This document shows positions 30,261 to 39,823 of a DNA stretch of 64,000 bases, one piece after another. Numbering within the stretch: the first letter of the stretch is position 1; each line of letters opens with the position of its first letter. The stretch covers positions 2,046,001 through 2,110,000 of the forward strand of contig CP012813.1 in NCBI GenBank assembly GCA_001936135.1. Reading direction: 5' to 3'. The translations under genes were made by a program, and so were the position numbers. Origin of the DNA: Saccharomycopsis fibuligera x Saccharomycopsis cf. fibuligera. Lineage: Eukaryota > Ascomycota > Saccharomycetes > Ascoideales > Saccharomycopsidaceae. Under the pieces are notes generated by a model that was not told the DNA's origin, did not search any database, and saw nothing but the letters and a program-made list of their open reading frames with translations.

Positions 30261-31604
30261 TTAGAGAAAATCCAATTGACGATTCCAGTTGAAATTACTC
30301 GTCACCCCTTCCAACTTAATAGCCACGAATTTGGCTTCATCTAATTTTACCTCCACTTTCCACTGCGATTTCACCACGCTAAGCACAAGCTCTTCTTGGG
30401 ACTGTTGACTCAACAAATCGTCAATCCAACCTTCTTTTAATTCTACTCCATTAAGTTTTAAGTGTGTTGATTTTAATATCTCCGCATTAGCAATCGTAGC
30501 AGTTTGTATCTTATCACTTTCCGCTTGGGTGAATTGAAAACTAGTGCTGTTGATTATAGGGTTATCAACAAGCTGCTTGAATGTATTGCGAACAGTCTTA
30601 CTAATATCGTTGATGAATTTGAGTTTAACCGTTCGTGAGTATTTGTCGAACATTAAAAAAGTCTCATTGGAATCAATTTGCACAACGAGATCTCTTTCCT
30701 TGATGTCCATGTATGGTCTACGGTATTTCACTGCAGTGTACAATTCTGGTTGAGCGAGATTCACAGTAAAATTGGAAAGGTCATCATTGCTGGCGGTGTT
30801 GCTAGCATTGTTTTCTTTTTGATCTCCATCCAAACATATACTCAAGCCTTTTCTTTTGATGTTGTCGAGAAAAAGTAAAATTTCTTCATTCAAAGTGAAT
30901 GGATTGATAAAGATATGATGGGCCACTAACTTCTGCTCAAGGGCAAGGAAATGATAATATCTGCATTCTCTGATCAAAGCGCCACGTAGAACACTGGAAT
31001 CAATAGCACGATCGTAGCCTTTCAAGAAATCCACAATCATGGCAAAAAGCTTTGGGCATCGATCGGGAAGAGCAATTGGAGCTTGTGGAGGTGGCCGAAC
31101 TACATTCTTGCTGGCGAGCAATGTAGTTGGATCTCTGAAAATAGAGTTGTAAGCAATACTGAAAAAGTTAGGATAATTCCCCTCAGAACTAATAATTTTC
31201 TTGGAAAACTTAAATGCATGATTACCGATATCAGCAAAGATATCAAACTTGTACAAGAGCTCTTGTAATCTTGGTAAACTGAAGTAGAAAGCGTCAGAAA
31301 ATAAGTAAACAAATTCCATTGGTGACAGAACTTCAAGATAGTATCCTTGCAAATGCATAACGATTTTGTCAAATACCCTGGGGGAACGGTCAATGAACAA
31401 TGTCTTGTCAGCATTTTCCAATTTACTGAAATGGTTGGTGAAATATGACGGAGAGTCTGATGACAATGAAGCCCCACTGATGTTGTAGCTCTTGTTTCCC
31501 ACTTGGATATTGTACATCTTTTCCATAGGAAGCACTTCAGGAATTGCCGGCTGGAACTCGAGCTCTGCCTCGCTCTCAAAGCTAGGGGTATAAAAATTGC
31601 TCAT
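30261..31604 (-). CDS. BTB/POZ (potassium-channel tetramerisation type) protein, YDR132C/YLR108C-like
   Basis: This 447-residue protein has a BTB/T1-type domain at about residues 28-130 (YNIQVGNKSYNISG; FDKIVMHLQGYY) and a second region of similar flavour near 160-230. Architecture and length match the little-studied S. cerevisiae pair YDR132C/YLR108C. Such domains mediate oligomerisation and, in other eukaryotes, cullin-3 adaptor roles; the role in yeast is unclear. The ATG at 31604 is convincing, with 278 bp of shared promoter to divergent TRM82. There are no transmembrane segments. Confidence 0.75.
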   Translation of the reverse strand: MSNFYTPSFESEAELEFQPAIPEVLPMEKMYNIQVGNKSYNISGASLSSDSPSYFTNHFSKLENADKTLFIDRSPRVFDKIVMHLQGYYLEVLSPMEFVYLFSDAFYFSLPRLQELLYKFDIFADIGNHAFKFSKKIISSEGNYPNFFSIAYNSIFRDPTTLLASKNVVRPPPQAPIALPDRCPKLFAMIVDFLKGYDRAIDSSVLRGALIRECRYYHFLALEQKLVAHHIFINPFTLNEEILLFLDNIKRKGLSICLDGDQKENNASNTASNDDLSNFTVNLAQPELYTAVKYRRPYMDIKERDLVVQIDSNETFLMFDKYSRTVKLKFINDISKTVRNTFKQLVDNPIINSTSFQFTQAESDKIQTATIANAEILKSTHLKLNGVELKEGWIDDLLSQQSQEELVLSVVKSQWKVEVKLDEAKFVAIKLEGVTSNFNWNRQLDFL

Positions 31605-31882
31605 AACTGCAGGTTAGTTGAAGATTGATTGGCTTTAGTAGTGTCAAAATGATACAGCGCTTCAAGAGAAGTGGTCAATATAATATAATATCTTTGGCGT
31701 TACACGTTTGTTGTCTATACGTGAAAATGCCACAACGTTCGGAGCCCCGGGGCAGAAGAAAAGTGGAAATTTAATGCGATGAGCTGCAAAACAGAAATAA
31801 AAAAAAAATTTTATTTTTATTTCAACTGTGATTATCAAAAGAGACTATATCGGATGCCATCCCAACAGCAAGCATAAGCACA
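31605..31882. promoter_or_regulatory. Bidirectional promoter, BTB gene / TRM82
   Basis: This compact divergent intergenic stretch contains A/T tracts near 31800. No ORF is present. Confidence 0.5.
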
Positions 31883-33442
31883 ATGAAACATCCATTACAA
31901 TCATTTATCCTCAACAAACAAGGTACTATTTTGTTTGCTGCTGTGCAGAACAATATCCTTGCCTTCAACTTGAGCAATGGCGCTCTTTTGGACCAGTGGA
32001 CCGACACTGTAGGCACCGACTTCACTATTAAGAAGAAGTTCGAAAAGATCATTGAGCAGGCCAAGAAAAGTGGTAGCGAGGATGAAAAAGAGACAGAAAC
32101 CAGCAAAGAAAACGTCGAAAAGGCTGAGGGGAAGGAACTTGGTAAACCTGAAACTGAAATTTTAGAAGAATCTGTGATAAATAATAGCACAGCTGCCAGT
32201 GCTGCGACTAGTACTGCTGCTACGAGTGCCAATACTACTCAAGAAAACACTCCAGAAGCATTGTCCTCAACGGAACAACCTGATGCTAAAAAGCAAAAGT
32301 TGAACAATACCAAATCCAAGCCTAAACACAAAAAAAAGAATAAAGTACCAAAGATTCCGACTCCAGGGCCAGGAGCTCCACAAATCTACAATGATATTCG
32401 TAACTTGTTTCTCACTCCAAGTGAACAATACTTAATTGCTACTACAAACTCAGATAAAGCAGCAATTGTGTTTAAGTTGAATTATGATAACGACAATAAT
32501 GATCAAGATACAAAATTACTTGAATTGGTGAAAAGACAGCCATTTCCTAAAAGACCTTGCTCTGTTGCCGTTTCACAAGACGAGAAAAACATCATTTTGG
32601 GTGACAAGTTTGGTGATGTGTATTCGATTGAATTTGATCGTCCAATAATAGAAGATTTCAACGAATCGTTAAATAGTGATGACCCAAAAAATCTTCCAAT
32701 TCCAATTCTTGGCCATGTTTCCATGTTAACTAGCTTAGTGGTTACTAATGACTCGATGGGCAAACAGAAAATTCTTACAGCTGACAGAGATGAGCATATT
32801 AGAGTATCTAATTATCCTAAATCTTTTGTCATTGATAGATGGTTGTTTGGCCACAGAGAATTTGTTTCTGAGTTGGTGATACCAAGTTTCAACAAAGAAT
32901 TGTTGATTAGTGCTGGTGGTGATGAATTTTTCATTCTTTGGGCATGGGAGAGAAGTGAAGAGCCATTATTACAAAAAGTCAACATTAAAGACTTGATTCA
33001 ACCATACTTGACCTCTGAAGCACATGCTGTGCCTGAAAGATGGTTAAAAGAAGATGACAATGAAAAGAAGGAGTTCTCTGTTTCTAAGATTGCTGTCAGT
33101 GAAAGCTTGAAGAAATTGTATGTGTTGGTAGAACAAACTAAGGTGATTTTAGTGTACAAGTTTACAGACAATAAGAAATTTGATCAAGTGGAATACGAGG
33201 GCAAGATCGAAGACGATTTGCCAATAACTTGGATGCAAGTTGACAATACCAATGACAAGTTGTATTATGCGGTTGACAATAGAGTCAGTAATGAGCTTGT
33301 GAAAGTAGCTGATTTGAAGAGCCATGCTAAAGCTGAAGCGATAGCCAATTTGGGAGAGAGCAGTCCGGTGGAAGTGGATAGCGAAAAGGATATTTATCCA
33401 TTGTACATTGTTGGGCAGCTTCGTAAGAGAAGTGAACATTAG
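31883..33442 (+). CDS. TRM82: tRNA (guanine-N7) methyltransferase non-catalytic WD40 subunit
   Basis: Trm82 stabilises Trm8, and the complex makes m7G46 in tRNA. The protein aligns with yeast Trm82 along its length: N-terminal HPLQSFILNKQG, the GPGAPQIYNDIRNL segment, KFGDVYSIEFD, ILGHVSMLTSLVV, ADRDEHIRVSNYP, LFGHREFVSEL, SAGGDEFFILWAWE and the C-terminal IYPLYIVGQLRK. It is 519 residues against about 444 in S. cerevisiae; the difference is a charged, low-complexity insert at about residues 50-155 ending in a Lys-rich stretch. The ATG at 31883 is clear. There is no intron. Confidence 0.92.
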   Translation: MKHPLQSFILNKQGTILFAAVQNNILAFNLSNGALLDQWTDTVGTDFTIKKKFEKIIEQAKKSGSEDEKETETSKENVEKAEGKELGKPETEILEESVINNSTAASAATSTAATSANTTQENTPEALSSTEQPDAKKQKLNNTKSKPKHKKKNKVPKIPTPGPGAPQIYNDIRNLFLTPSEQYLIATTNSDKAAIVFKLNYDNDNNDQDTKLLELVKRQPFPKRPCSVAVSQDEKNIILGDKFGDVYSIEFDRPIIEDFNESLNSDDPKNLPIPILGHVSMLTSLVVTNDSMGKQKILTADRDEHIRVSNYPKSFVIDRWLFGHREFVSELVIPSFNKELLISAGGDEFFILWAWERSEEPLLQKVNIKDLIQPYLTSEAHAVPERWLKEDDNEKKEFSVSKIAVSESLKKLYVLVEQTKVILVYKFTDNKKFDQVEYEGKIEDDLPITWMQVDNTNDKLYYAVDNRVSNELVKVADLKSHAKAEAIANLGESSPVEVDSEKDIYPLYIVGQLRKRSEH

Positions 33443-34830
33443 ATTGTATAGTATTTGACTAATAAATGTGATATATTGAATGCTTATAATAATGGATAAG
33501 CATAGTAGTGCACACGATAATTATGGCTAGTTGGTCGATACCGCCTGGAGCAAAACACTCTGCACTTACTGTGCTACTTTGTTGGTGGAGACTATGCCGA
33601 TTTCCAATTTTAAATAAGTAATTATAGTTACAATAACAGAAATTCTCATACTTCTTCTTTATTATATTATCATTATAACGTTTAGGAGGTTGTTCGGGGC
33701 AGAGTTAAGTTATCAGTTTTTTAAATAAATAAAAAAATAAAAATTATTTAGATTAATTTCTTGTTTACATAGAATTCCTCAACGACAGAATTTGCTTACC
33801 AATCACCAGTGAGGTAATTGTATTTTGTGTTCTCAAAAGTCTTCCAAAGCTTCTTCAGTATCAAGAAACACAAACTACTAAATAGTATGTCTTTTGCGCA
33901 AGTTTCATGTACTACTGTTCATGGTAACCTTAAGTTCTGTACCGAAGAGGAGATAGTATAACTAGCAACAGAAATAAAATATAATAAATTGCAATATACA
34001 CAAGCATGGATAGTACTTCTCGTGCATCATGTAAGTTCGGTAGTTAACTCCATCAGCATATGTGACTTGATTTGCCAATTGTGTTTCCAACAATGAAACA
34101 GCTAAGTATAAAATTTGACGAACTGCACTAATTGGATGGTAGTTAGTTCAATACTAAGAATGTTAAAATATAGAGCCGCAAATTGTTATTGAGCAGGCAC
34201 ACATAAAGTAAAACATTATAAACGTCAAAGAACCAATACTAATCCTACGAAAACTCGTAAATTAAAATAATAGCTATAAATAACGATGACAGACTTAGGT
34301 TGGCCTATGTGGCGTCATCGTCACGAGAGTATACTGAGTTTCCCTTTACAAACTTTAGAGACTGTCCCACATTTAATTTTACTGATAATAATCCGCAAAC
34401 AAAATCTAATCAAGATATTTGGCTAGATATTAGCTTGTAGAAATATTATATTACTATAAAACAACTAAAAAAGACCCAAAAAGTTATTATCCGACAACTT
34501 GAGCCATATCTCAATAATACTACGAAACGCAATAGGAATTATGAGCTTATGACAATTGCAAGTGGGAGAGCTTTACAATTCCTAGAGCTCCATGCCTTAA
34601 AAACAGGCGGGAGATGTTGCAAATGTTAGCTGCTGATGTTAATGTTTCGCATTTCTGGATGACTGTGCGGTGCTTGATGCTGCATGTCGGCGGCTTCTGT
34701 TATAACCAGTGCGCTTCCCTAAAATTAAGCGCCTAAAAACACACACACTCACACACACACTCCCCAATTTTACTCAAACCATTTACTTAACACATACACC
34801 ACCTAGATTTTATCACACATTTTAAAAGTT
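33443..34830. other. 1.4-kb intergenic region with a possible zinc-motif remnant
   Basis: AT-rich DNA without a supported gene. Near 34608-34625 the plus frame reads G-R-C-C-K-C-stop, which is W-x-C-C-x-C with Gly (GGG) for Trp (TGG), but no second module follows. A CA-rich microsatellite (34741-34762) lies just before microprotein 12. Confidence 0.4.
34741..34762 (+). repeat. CA microsatellite in the leader region
   Basis: An (AC)n run interrupted once, about 70 bp upstream of the microprotein 12 start. Confidence 0.8.
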
Positions 34831-35031
34831 ATGAACGCAGCCACTAGACAGCTCTTCATTTCCATTCGAACCACCAGCAAAGGCGAATTATGTCACTGGA
34901 CATGTTGCAAGTGCCATAGTTTCCACCATCTAGGAAGCAACAAACGCAAAGTTAAGGATGCTGAGCTTTTTTGCAAGAAATGCCACCATGGCGTATGCGG
35001 CGCTTGTTATCGAAATTCACCGGAATTTTAG
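34831..35031 (+). CDS. Cysteine-rich WxCCxC microprotein 12
   Basis: This 66-residue plus-strand member has C21, W23, C25, C26, C28, a basic spacer, and C48-x2-C51-x-H53-x2-C56-x2-C59. The ATG at 34831 sits after a CA/A-rich leader. It lies 3.8 kb outside the gene-poor block and on the opposite strand from most members, so the family is not confined to one array. All metal-binding positions are intact. Function is unknown. Confidence 0.8.
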   Translation: MNAATRQLFISIRTTSKGELCHWTCCKCHSFHHLGSNKRKVKDAELFCKKCHHGVCGACYRNSPEF

Positions 35032-35780
35032 CTGTTGTTTTGTATGATTTCTTCTGTTTGAATAAAAGTTTTGTTAGAAATAAATGATTGTTCTGCGATT
35101 TGTATTGCAGTGTATTTTACTAACGTTTGTGAATATTCACCCACTTGGGCGCTTACGTGTAATGTGGTGAACCGAGTTAATCTAGACAAGAACCAGGCTG
35201 AGACCATAAAATCAAATATATGGTAGGAGTAACTACCGTGGATACTTTGCTTCATTTGTTCTTGAATGCTGTTGTCAACTATGATTTATCGCGGAGGACT
35301 AGTGATATGCTCATCGTTAAAGTTTTTCAAAAATTTTAATACTCAAATCAGACCTGAATTTGAGGGTATTATTCACAGTTAAGATGCAAAAAAAAAAAAA
35401 GAAAAAAAGGAAAAAACAGAAGATAAAATAAAATAAAATATAGACTTATTTTTTCTTGGAATGAATCATTGCATCATAATTGAACTGGAATACTCGTTAA
35501 GGTTGCCGGAGTGAGACAAATTTGATTAGATGAGTGCTTCAACTATGCCAGACATCTTATCAAAAATTTTTTTTTTTTTACCGGTAATTGGTTCACAGGC
35601 AGTTCCTCAACAGTTATATGATACAAAAAAAAATATATGAAAATGTGGCATACAACTTCATCAGTTGTCACTTCGCTGTATCTCATACATGTCAGAGAAT
35701 ATTGTTACCTAATCCATTACAACCGCTCTGCAGCAAAGCGCTTTTGCCCCCGAGAACGTCAGTTCTCCGCGATCTGCAAA

Positions 35781-35813
<33 letters not shown>

Positions 35814-35913
35814 TCAAATAACAATACAAGGAATCGACCTTACAGAAACAACTAAATATATCAACGAATTAGATACTTACAATAAGAAATATTAAGCCAA
35901 TAAAGACACAATA
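35032..35913. other. Intergenic with TA microsatellite
   Basis: It contains A-tracts near 35388-35440, a T-tract at about 35568 and an AT-dinucleotide run at about 35790-35812. No gene is supported. Confidence 0.5.
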
Positions 35914-36786
35914 ATGGCGCAATTCAGAATAAGGGGCCTTTTGAGTAAAGGCTATAGCTTGTTTTTCCGCAACAAGGGGTACCGATATCCAATTTTTTAT
36001 CAATGCCATCTTTTTACTCTCAAATATTGCCCACCTCAACACTATTTAACTCTTTTTCAAAAATCTTATCCAGTGGCAATGAACTTCGAATACCCAATCA
36101 ACACTGATCCTTTAATTTTCAATATTAAAGTATCAGATGTGAGCCATCCTTCAGGGAACTCAAAACAGTTGACACAGGTGCGAAAATACATTGATAAATA
36201 TTTTAGAGGGGCTAATCCGTTCAAGTATGCCTGCTTGAGAAACCGTTCTAAACGATTTGTGCTTTCTCAAGTGACAGAAATAATAGCAAACGGTAAGAAA
36301 CATGAATTAGCGAATACCTCAAGTAATTCAAATGAAGCCTCCAGTAAGCCTAACAGGTTTTCAAAGAATAATTTACTAAATGAGGAAGATATCGACAAGG
36401 CGTACCATGGGGTTTTCTTATTCAGGTTCAGCCGTTGTCCATCAGAAGAAAACTTTGAACAATTCAAAGAACATCTTCAAATAGCATTCCGCAAAGTAAA
36501 AAAATTACTGAAAGAAGATCTGTACAAACTAAAACGAGGAGTTAAACTCTCTAACAAGGACACTCAATTTCCGTTTCAAAATGTGGTGAGGCAATGTATC
36601 TTGAATAAAGATAGCACATTCAATCGGAATTTTTTTGGGTTTGTTAGAGATGAGGATATTGATATAATGAAGAATAACTTGGAGAAAAATGAAACTTTAA
36701 GCAAAGAGTTATTGCTGAAAGCACCAATGGAAGAAAGAATGAAAAAGGGTGGATTGAAGAAAATTCTTGGTGACAATTTGGTGTGA
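35914..36786 (+). CDS. Conserved-looking hypothetical protein, basic N-terminus
   Basis: I do not recognise this 290-residue protein. The N-terminus is basic and aromatic with few acidic residues until about residue 58, which could be a mitochondrial targeting segment, or the true start could be the Met at about residue 55 (MNFEYPINTDPLIF). The middle holds N-P-F-K-Y-A-C-L-R-N-R-S-K-R and a Ser/Asn-rich linker. The C-terminal half is Lys-rich and helical, with HGVFLFRFSRC followed by a probable coiled segment. A role in RNA or mitochondrial gene expression is only a guess from the charge. Confidence 0.7.
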   Translation: MAQFRIRGLLSKGYSLFFRNKGYRYPIFYQCHLFTLKYCPPQHYLTLFQKSYPVAMNFEYPINTDPLIFNIKVSDVSHPSGNSKQLTQVRKYIDKYFRGANPFKYACLRNRSKRFVLSQVTEIIANGKKHELANTSSNSNEASSKPNRFSKNNLLNEEDIDKAYHGVFLFRFSRCPSEENFEQFKEHLQIAFRKVKKLLKEDLYKLKRGVKLSNKDTQFPFQNVVRQCILNKDSTFNRNFFGFVRDEDIDIMKNNLEKNETLSKELLLKAPMEERMKKGGLKKILGDNLV

Positions 36787-37044
36787 TATCATACAAGTTC
36801 AGATACCAAAATTAATTTTGTAACATTAAGCTTTTAATAAAATCTATAATAGACCTTTAAAGTCCAGAAATAAACAAGCAAATAGAAAAGAAAAGTAAAC
36901 AAATGAACGAAGAAATGAGACGGTCAACCAGCCTATTCACATATACTCTTTAATGATTAATGAGTAGCATATTAAGAACCGAGACAAATTAAAACGAATT
37001 GATATGAACCTTAATGAACAAACATTGTTAGATTAGAAAGCAAA

Positions 37045-37374
37045 TCAAGATGAATGATATGCTAAATTAGCAGTATTGCACAGTGAAGCAGGAGCAGCAA
37101 AGCTAACAATAATATCTGTGGCCGAAGTAACAGTGACAATATCTGTGATAGTATAAGTTGTTGCTGTGTCTCTAACTTCAAGATCTATTTCTGAATCTGC
37201 ATCAATACTTTCTTTCTCCTTCTTGCTCCCAGTAGCACTTTCTGTTTCTCTTTTGACAAGAGCATGCTGCACTTGTGCAAGTTCTTGATCAGCAACAACA
37301 GCAGCAGCATTGGCAGTGACAGCGCCGGAAAATAATAATGTGCAAATAATGGAAACGACTCTGATAAACAACAT
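37045..37374 (-). CDS. Small secreted protein with signal peptide and Kex2-type site
   Basis: The 109-residue product starts MLFIRVVSIICTLLF, a good signal peptide with likely cleavage after an Ala-rich stretch near residue 20. A dibasic L-V-K-R follows near residue 41, a likely Kex2 processing site, then an acidic/Ser-rich segment and a Thr/Val/Ile-rich hydrophobic C-terminus with one Cys. I chose the internal ATG at 37374; the open frame begins 27 codons earlier, but that start would bury the signal peptide. It is probably a secreted or wall-associated peptide precursor. No repeated pheromone-like unit is seen. The family is not recognised. Confidence 0.55.
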   Translation of the reverse strand: MLFIRVVSIICTLLFSGAVTANAAAVVADQELAQVQHALVKRETESATGSKKEKESIDADSEIDLEVRDTATTYTITDIVTVTSATDIIVSFAAPASLCNTANLAYHSS

Positions 37375-38030
37375 TTTATACAATTCAATGAAATGAACAA
37401 TACCGCAAAGACAATACAAGTCAGAGTATCTAGTTCCAATAATTTTGAGGGCCATTTCAGCTATATATATCTCTCATCTGTAGATATGGTCCATTGCAAG
37501 TGTTTCATTAAAGAAAGCGCGGTTTCACAAGATGGTACCATCATTATGGATACGTTAGGATGCCGATTTGTGCTGATTATTGCATCATGGTACGCTACTG
37601 GGCATAAATTTGCGATCTGCACTTAAAAATGTCGCTAAAAATTTTTTTTTTTTTTTTTATATCTGAGATCATTGTTAAGCCAGGAGCTTAAGATTCAACC
37701 TTCTTTTCGTTTTTCGTTTTAGCTGTTATAGCGAAAGTACTGTGAAGGCGACCGCTAGTGATCGAATCAAATCTCAACTGGCAGAACAGAAAAAAGGCAC
37801 GAGAAGCCGCGATAGAGTTAACTCCAAATCTTAAATAACGTTGTGCACCGTTACTGTCACATTTTTCCTAGTTTCCCTTTTTCCTTTTTTCTCTCTTTTT
37901 CAAGCCGTTTTTTAGCGCGATTTTGATACCGTGTTCATTAAATTGACCTTTCCCATCAGACACAGGAACACAGCCAAAGATCCCTACTAAGGTCACCGAT
38001 ACCCAGAATTTTCATTTAGTAAGAAAAAAA
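37375..38030. other. Divergent promoter region
   Basis: It lies between the small secreted protein gene (minus) and the 547-aa gene (plus). A T-tract lies near 37641-37660 and the DNA near 37865 is pyrimidine-rich. No gene is seen. Confidence 0.45.
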
Positions 38031-39674
38031 ATGTCAAGAACAATTAAGCATAGACCCTCGTTTCTAGAGTTAAACCAATTTCAAGATCCTGCCAGCATTG
38101 ATAAGGATGCAGAAGACAAGATCAAATCTCTTGATGCTCAAAAAGCACAATTTTTAAAAAAATTCAAATTATTGTTGAATGATCAAATCAAGAGAAAAGA
38201 AATCATTGATCAGATTCAAAAACTTGCTAAAAAGAAAAATTATACTCTTAGCAATAAGCCAACAATTGCTAATGAGAATTTCAAATTTGAGTGGTTTGTG
38301 GCCACTGATGAACCATCAATGATTGACTCATTGTACTATTTGTACTTTTGGGTCTTGTTGAAAGGTAAATACTTGTTGGATGACATAAATGAAGAAAGTG
38401 CTTCTAGGTTAAGAAAAAAGGCAAGCTTTTATCAATCATCAACGACAAACAATGCCAATAGTAGTAATGATAGCATATATATTGACTCACCATCCAAGTT
38501 AAGCACTATAGCTAACCATCATAGCACCACACGTTTTGAAAAAGATATATTGAAAGCTAAGAAATCAGTTGGTGATTTGAGATCTCAATTTGCCAAGATT
38601 ATTGACGATGAACATAAAGAAAATTACAACAGTTTAAGTCCGACTAGTGCTTCTGCTATGAACGGTAACAAGTTTTATGGTTCCAAACCATCATCAGCTA
38701 CAACTTCTAGAAAATCATCATTTAGCAGCTACTTAAGTCCAACTAATTCTCCAGTAACCAAAAAATTTAACGTTTCTTCCTCAAACAATAATAATGCCAC
38801 AAACAATAATACCTCTAATAATGCTCATAATACCAACTCCACTCACAACAATCCACATAGTCCAACTGCTGGTAGAAATTTAGTGCACAAATTCAGTGAA
38901 CTCCCACTAGTAGAGTCACCATACATCAAAAATGTGCTTAAATTTAAATTTGACATGTCGACATACTTGAACGTGCTAATTGAAAATTATGGCTTGAATA
39001 ATGAAGTCTTACCCTTGGAATTTTTGATCAACAGTAACAATAACTTGCCACCGCCAAAAGTTGTCTTCAGAAATAATCAAGTTAACGAAGAGATAATACG
39101 CAGACTACCGGGTTATGAATACTTGTTATTGATTGCTGATAATCCAATTGATGCAGATTGTTCAGAACATTTGAAATTTGTGCATGAATTACTTATACAA
39201 CATTTGCAAGCAGGGTTGATTTGGGATTTCCATTCAATTTATCAAACTTCCGGAAACTTGCAATCTGATATCAAAAATTTATACTCTAAAGATAATGAAG
39301 ATTGTAGATTGGAATATTTCAAGCACTTTAGCAAAACGTTGATTAATTTGATATTTGAATTTTACAAAAACAAAAACAAAAGAGAAGATATTGTCAAGCA
39401 ATTCAATTTGAATCCAAAAAATCATATCAAGATTAATGATTTGAAATTGAATTATAGTGTGTTAAAATACAACGAGACTTGGAAATCGTGGAATGAATTA
39501 GATTTTATTGTATTAAATAACTTCATCTTCCCAAGCAAATCAACAGATGACAAAACGAGAATTATGGCAAAAAGAGAAGAATGGCGAAACTTGGAAGTAG
39601 GTCAGTCAATGAATTTTTACGCATGGAATCAAAGTAACAATTCAAAAATAGAACAAACATACATGAAAGTATAA
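38031..39674 (+). CDS. Hypothetical protein, 547 aa, Asn/Ser-rich middle
   Basis: The product is unrecognised. A folded, Lys-rich N-terminal region (about 1-125) contains a charged coiled segment and YYLYFWVLLKGKYLLDD. A Ser/Asn low-complexity linker (about 130-290) includes several S-P-T/S-P sites and an Asn-rich stretch. The folded C-terminal region (about 300-547) has LPPPKVVFRNNQVNEE and ends WRNLEVGQSMNFYAW. There are no membrane segments. The frame is intact from the ATG at 38031. The layout suggests a regulated scaffold or adaptor, which is inference only. Confidence 0.75.
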   Translation: MSRTIKHRPSFLELNQFQDPASIDKDAEDKIKSLDAQKAQFLKKFKLLLNDQIKRKEIIDQIQKLAKKKNYTLSNKPTIANENFKFEWFVATDEPSMIDSLYYLYFWVLLKGKYLLDDINEESASRLRKKASFYQSSTTNNANSSNDSIYIDSPSKLSTIANHHSTTRFEKDILKAKKSVGDLRSQFAKIIDDEHKENYNSLSPTSASAMNGNKFYGSKPSSATTSRKSSFSSYLSPTNSPVTKKFNVSSSNNNNATNNNTSNNAHNTNSTHNNPHSPTAGRNLVHKFSELPLVESPYIKNVLKFKFDMSTYLNVLIENYGLNNEVLPLEFLINSNNNLPPPKVVFRNNQVNEEIIRRLPGYEYLLLIADNPIDADCSEHLKFVHELLIQHLQAGLIWDFHSIYQTSGNLQSDIKNLYSKDNEDCRLEYFKHFSKTLINLIFEFYKNKNKREDIVKQFNLNPKNHIKINDLKLNYSVLKYNETWKSWNELDFIVLNNFIFPSKSTDDKTRIMAKREEWRNLEVGQSMNFYAWNQSNNSKIEQTYMKV

Positions 39675-39823
39675 CATTACTCTATGAAAATTCAAAACTA
39701 ATTCACAAATACTACTACCCGGTAGAAGAAAAACAAAAAAGAAAGAAACACAAAATAGCTAACCAGAAAACCGTCTATAGATAGCACAATAAATATTTGC
39801 ACTATAAAAATAGCATACCAAAA

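Noticed and set aside
34000-34100. Plus-strand C-D-L-I-C-Q-L-C before a stop
   Set aside because: Three cysteines without Trp or the fourth Cys; likely coincidence.
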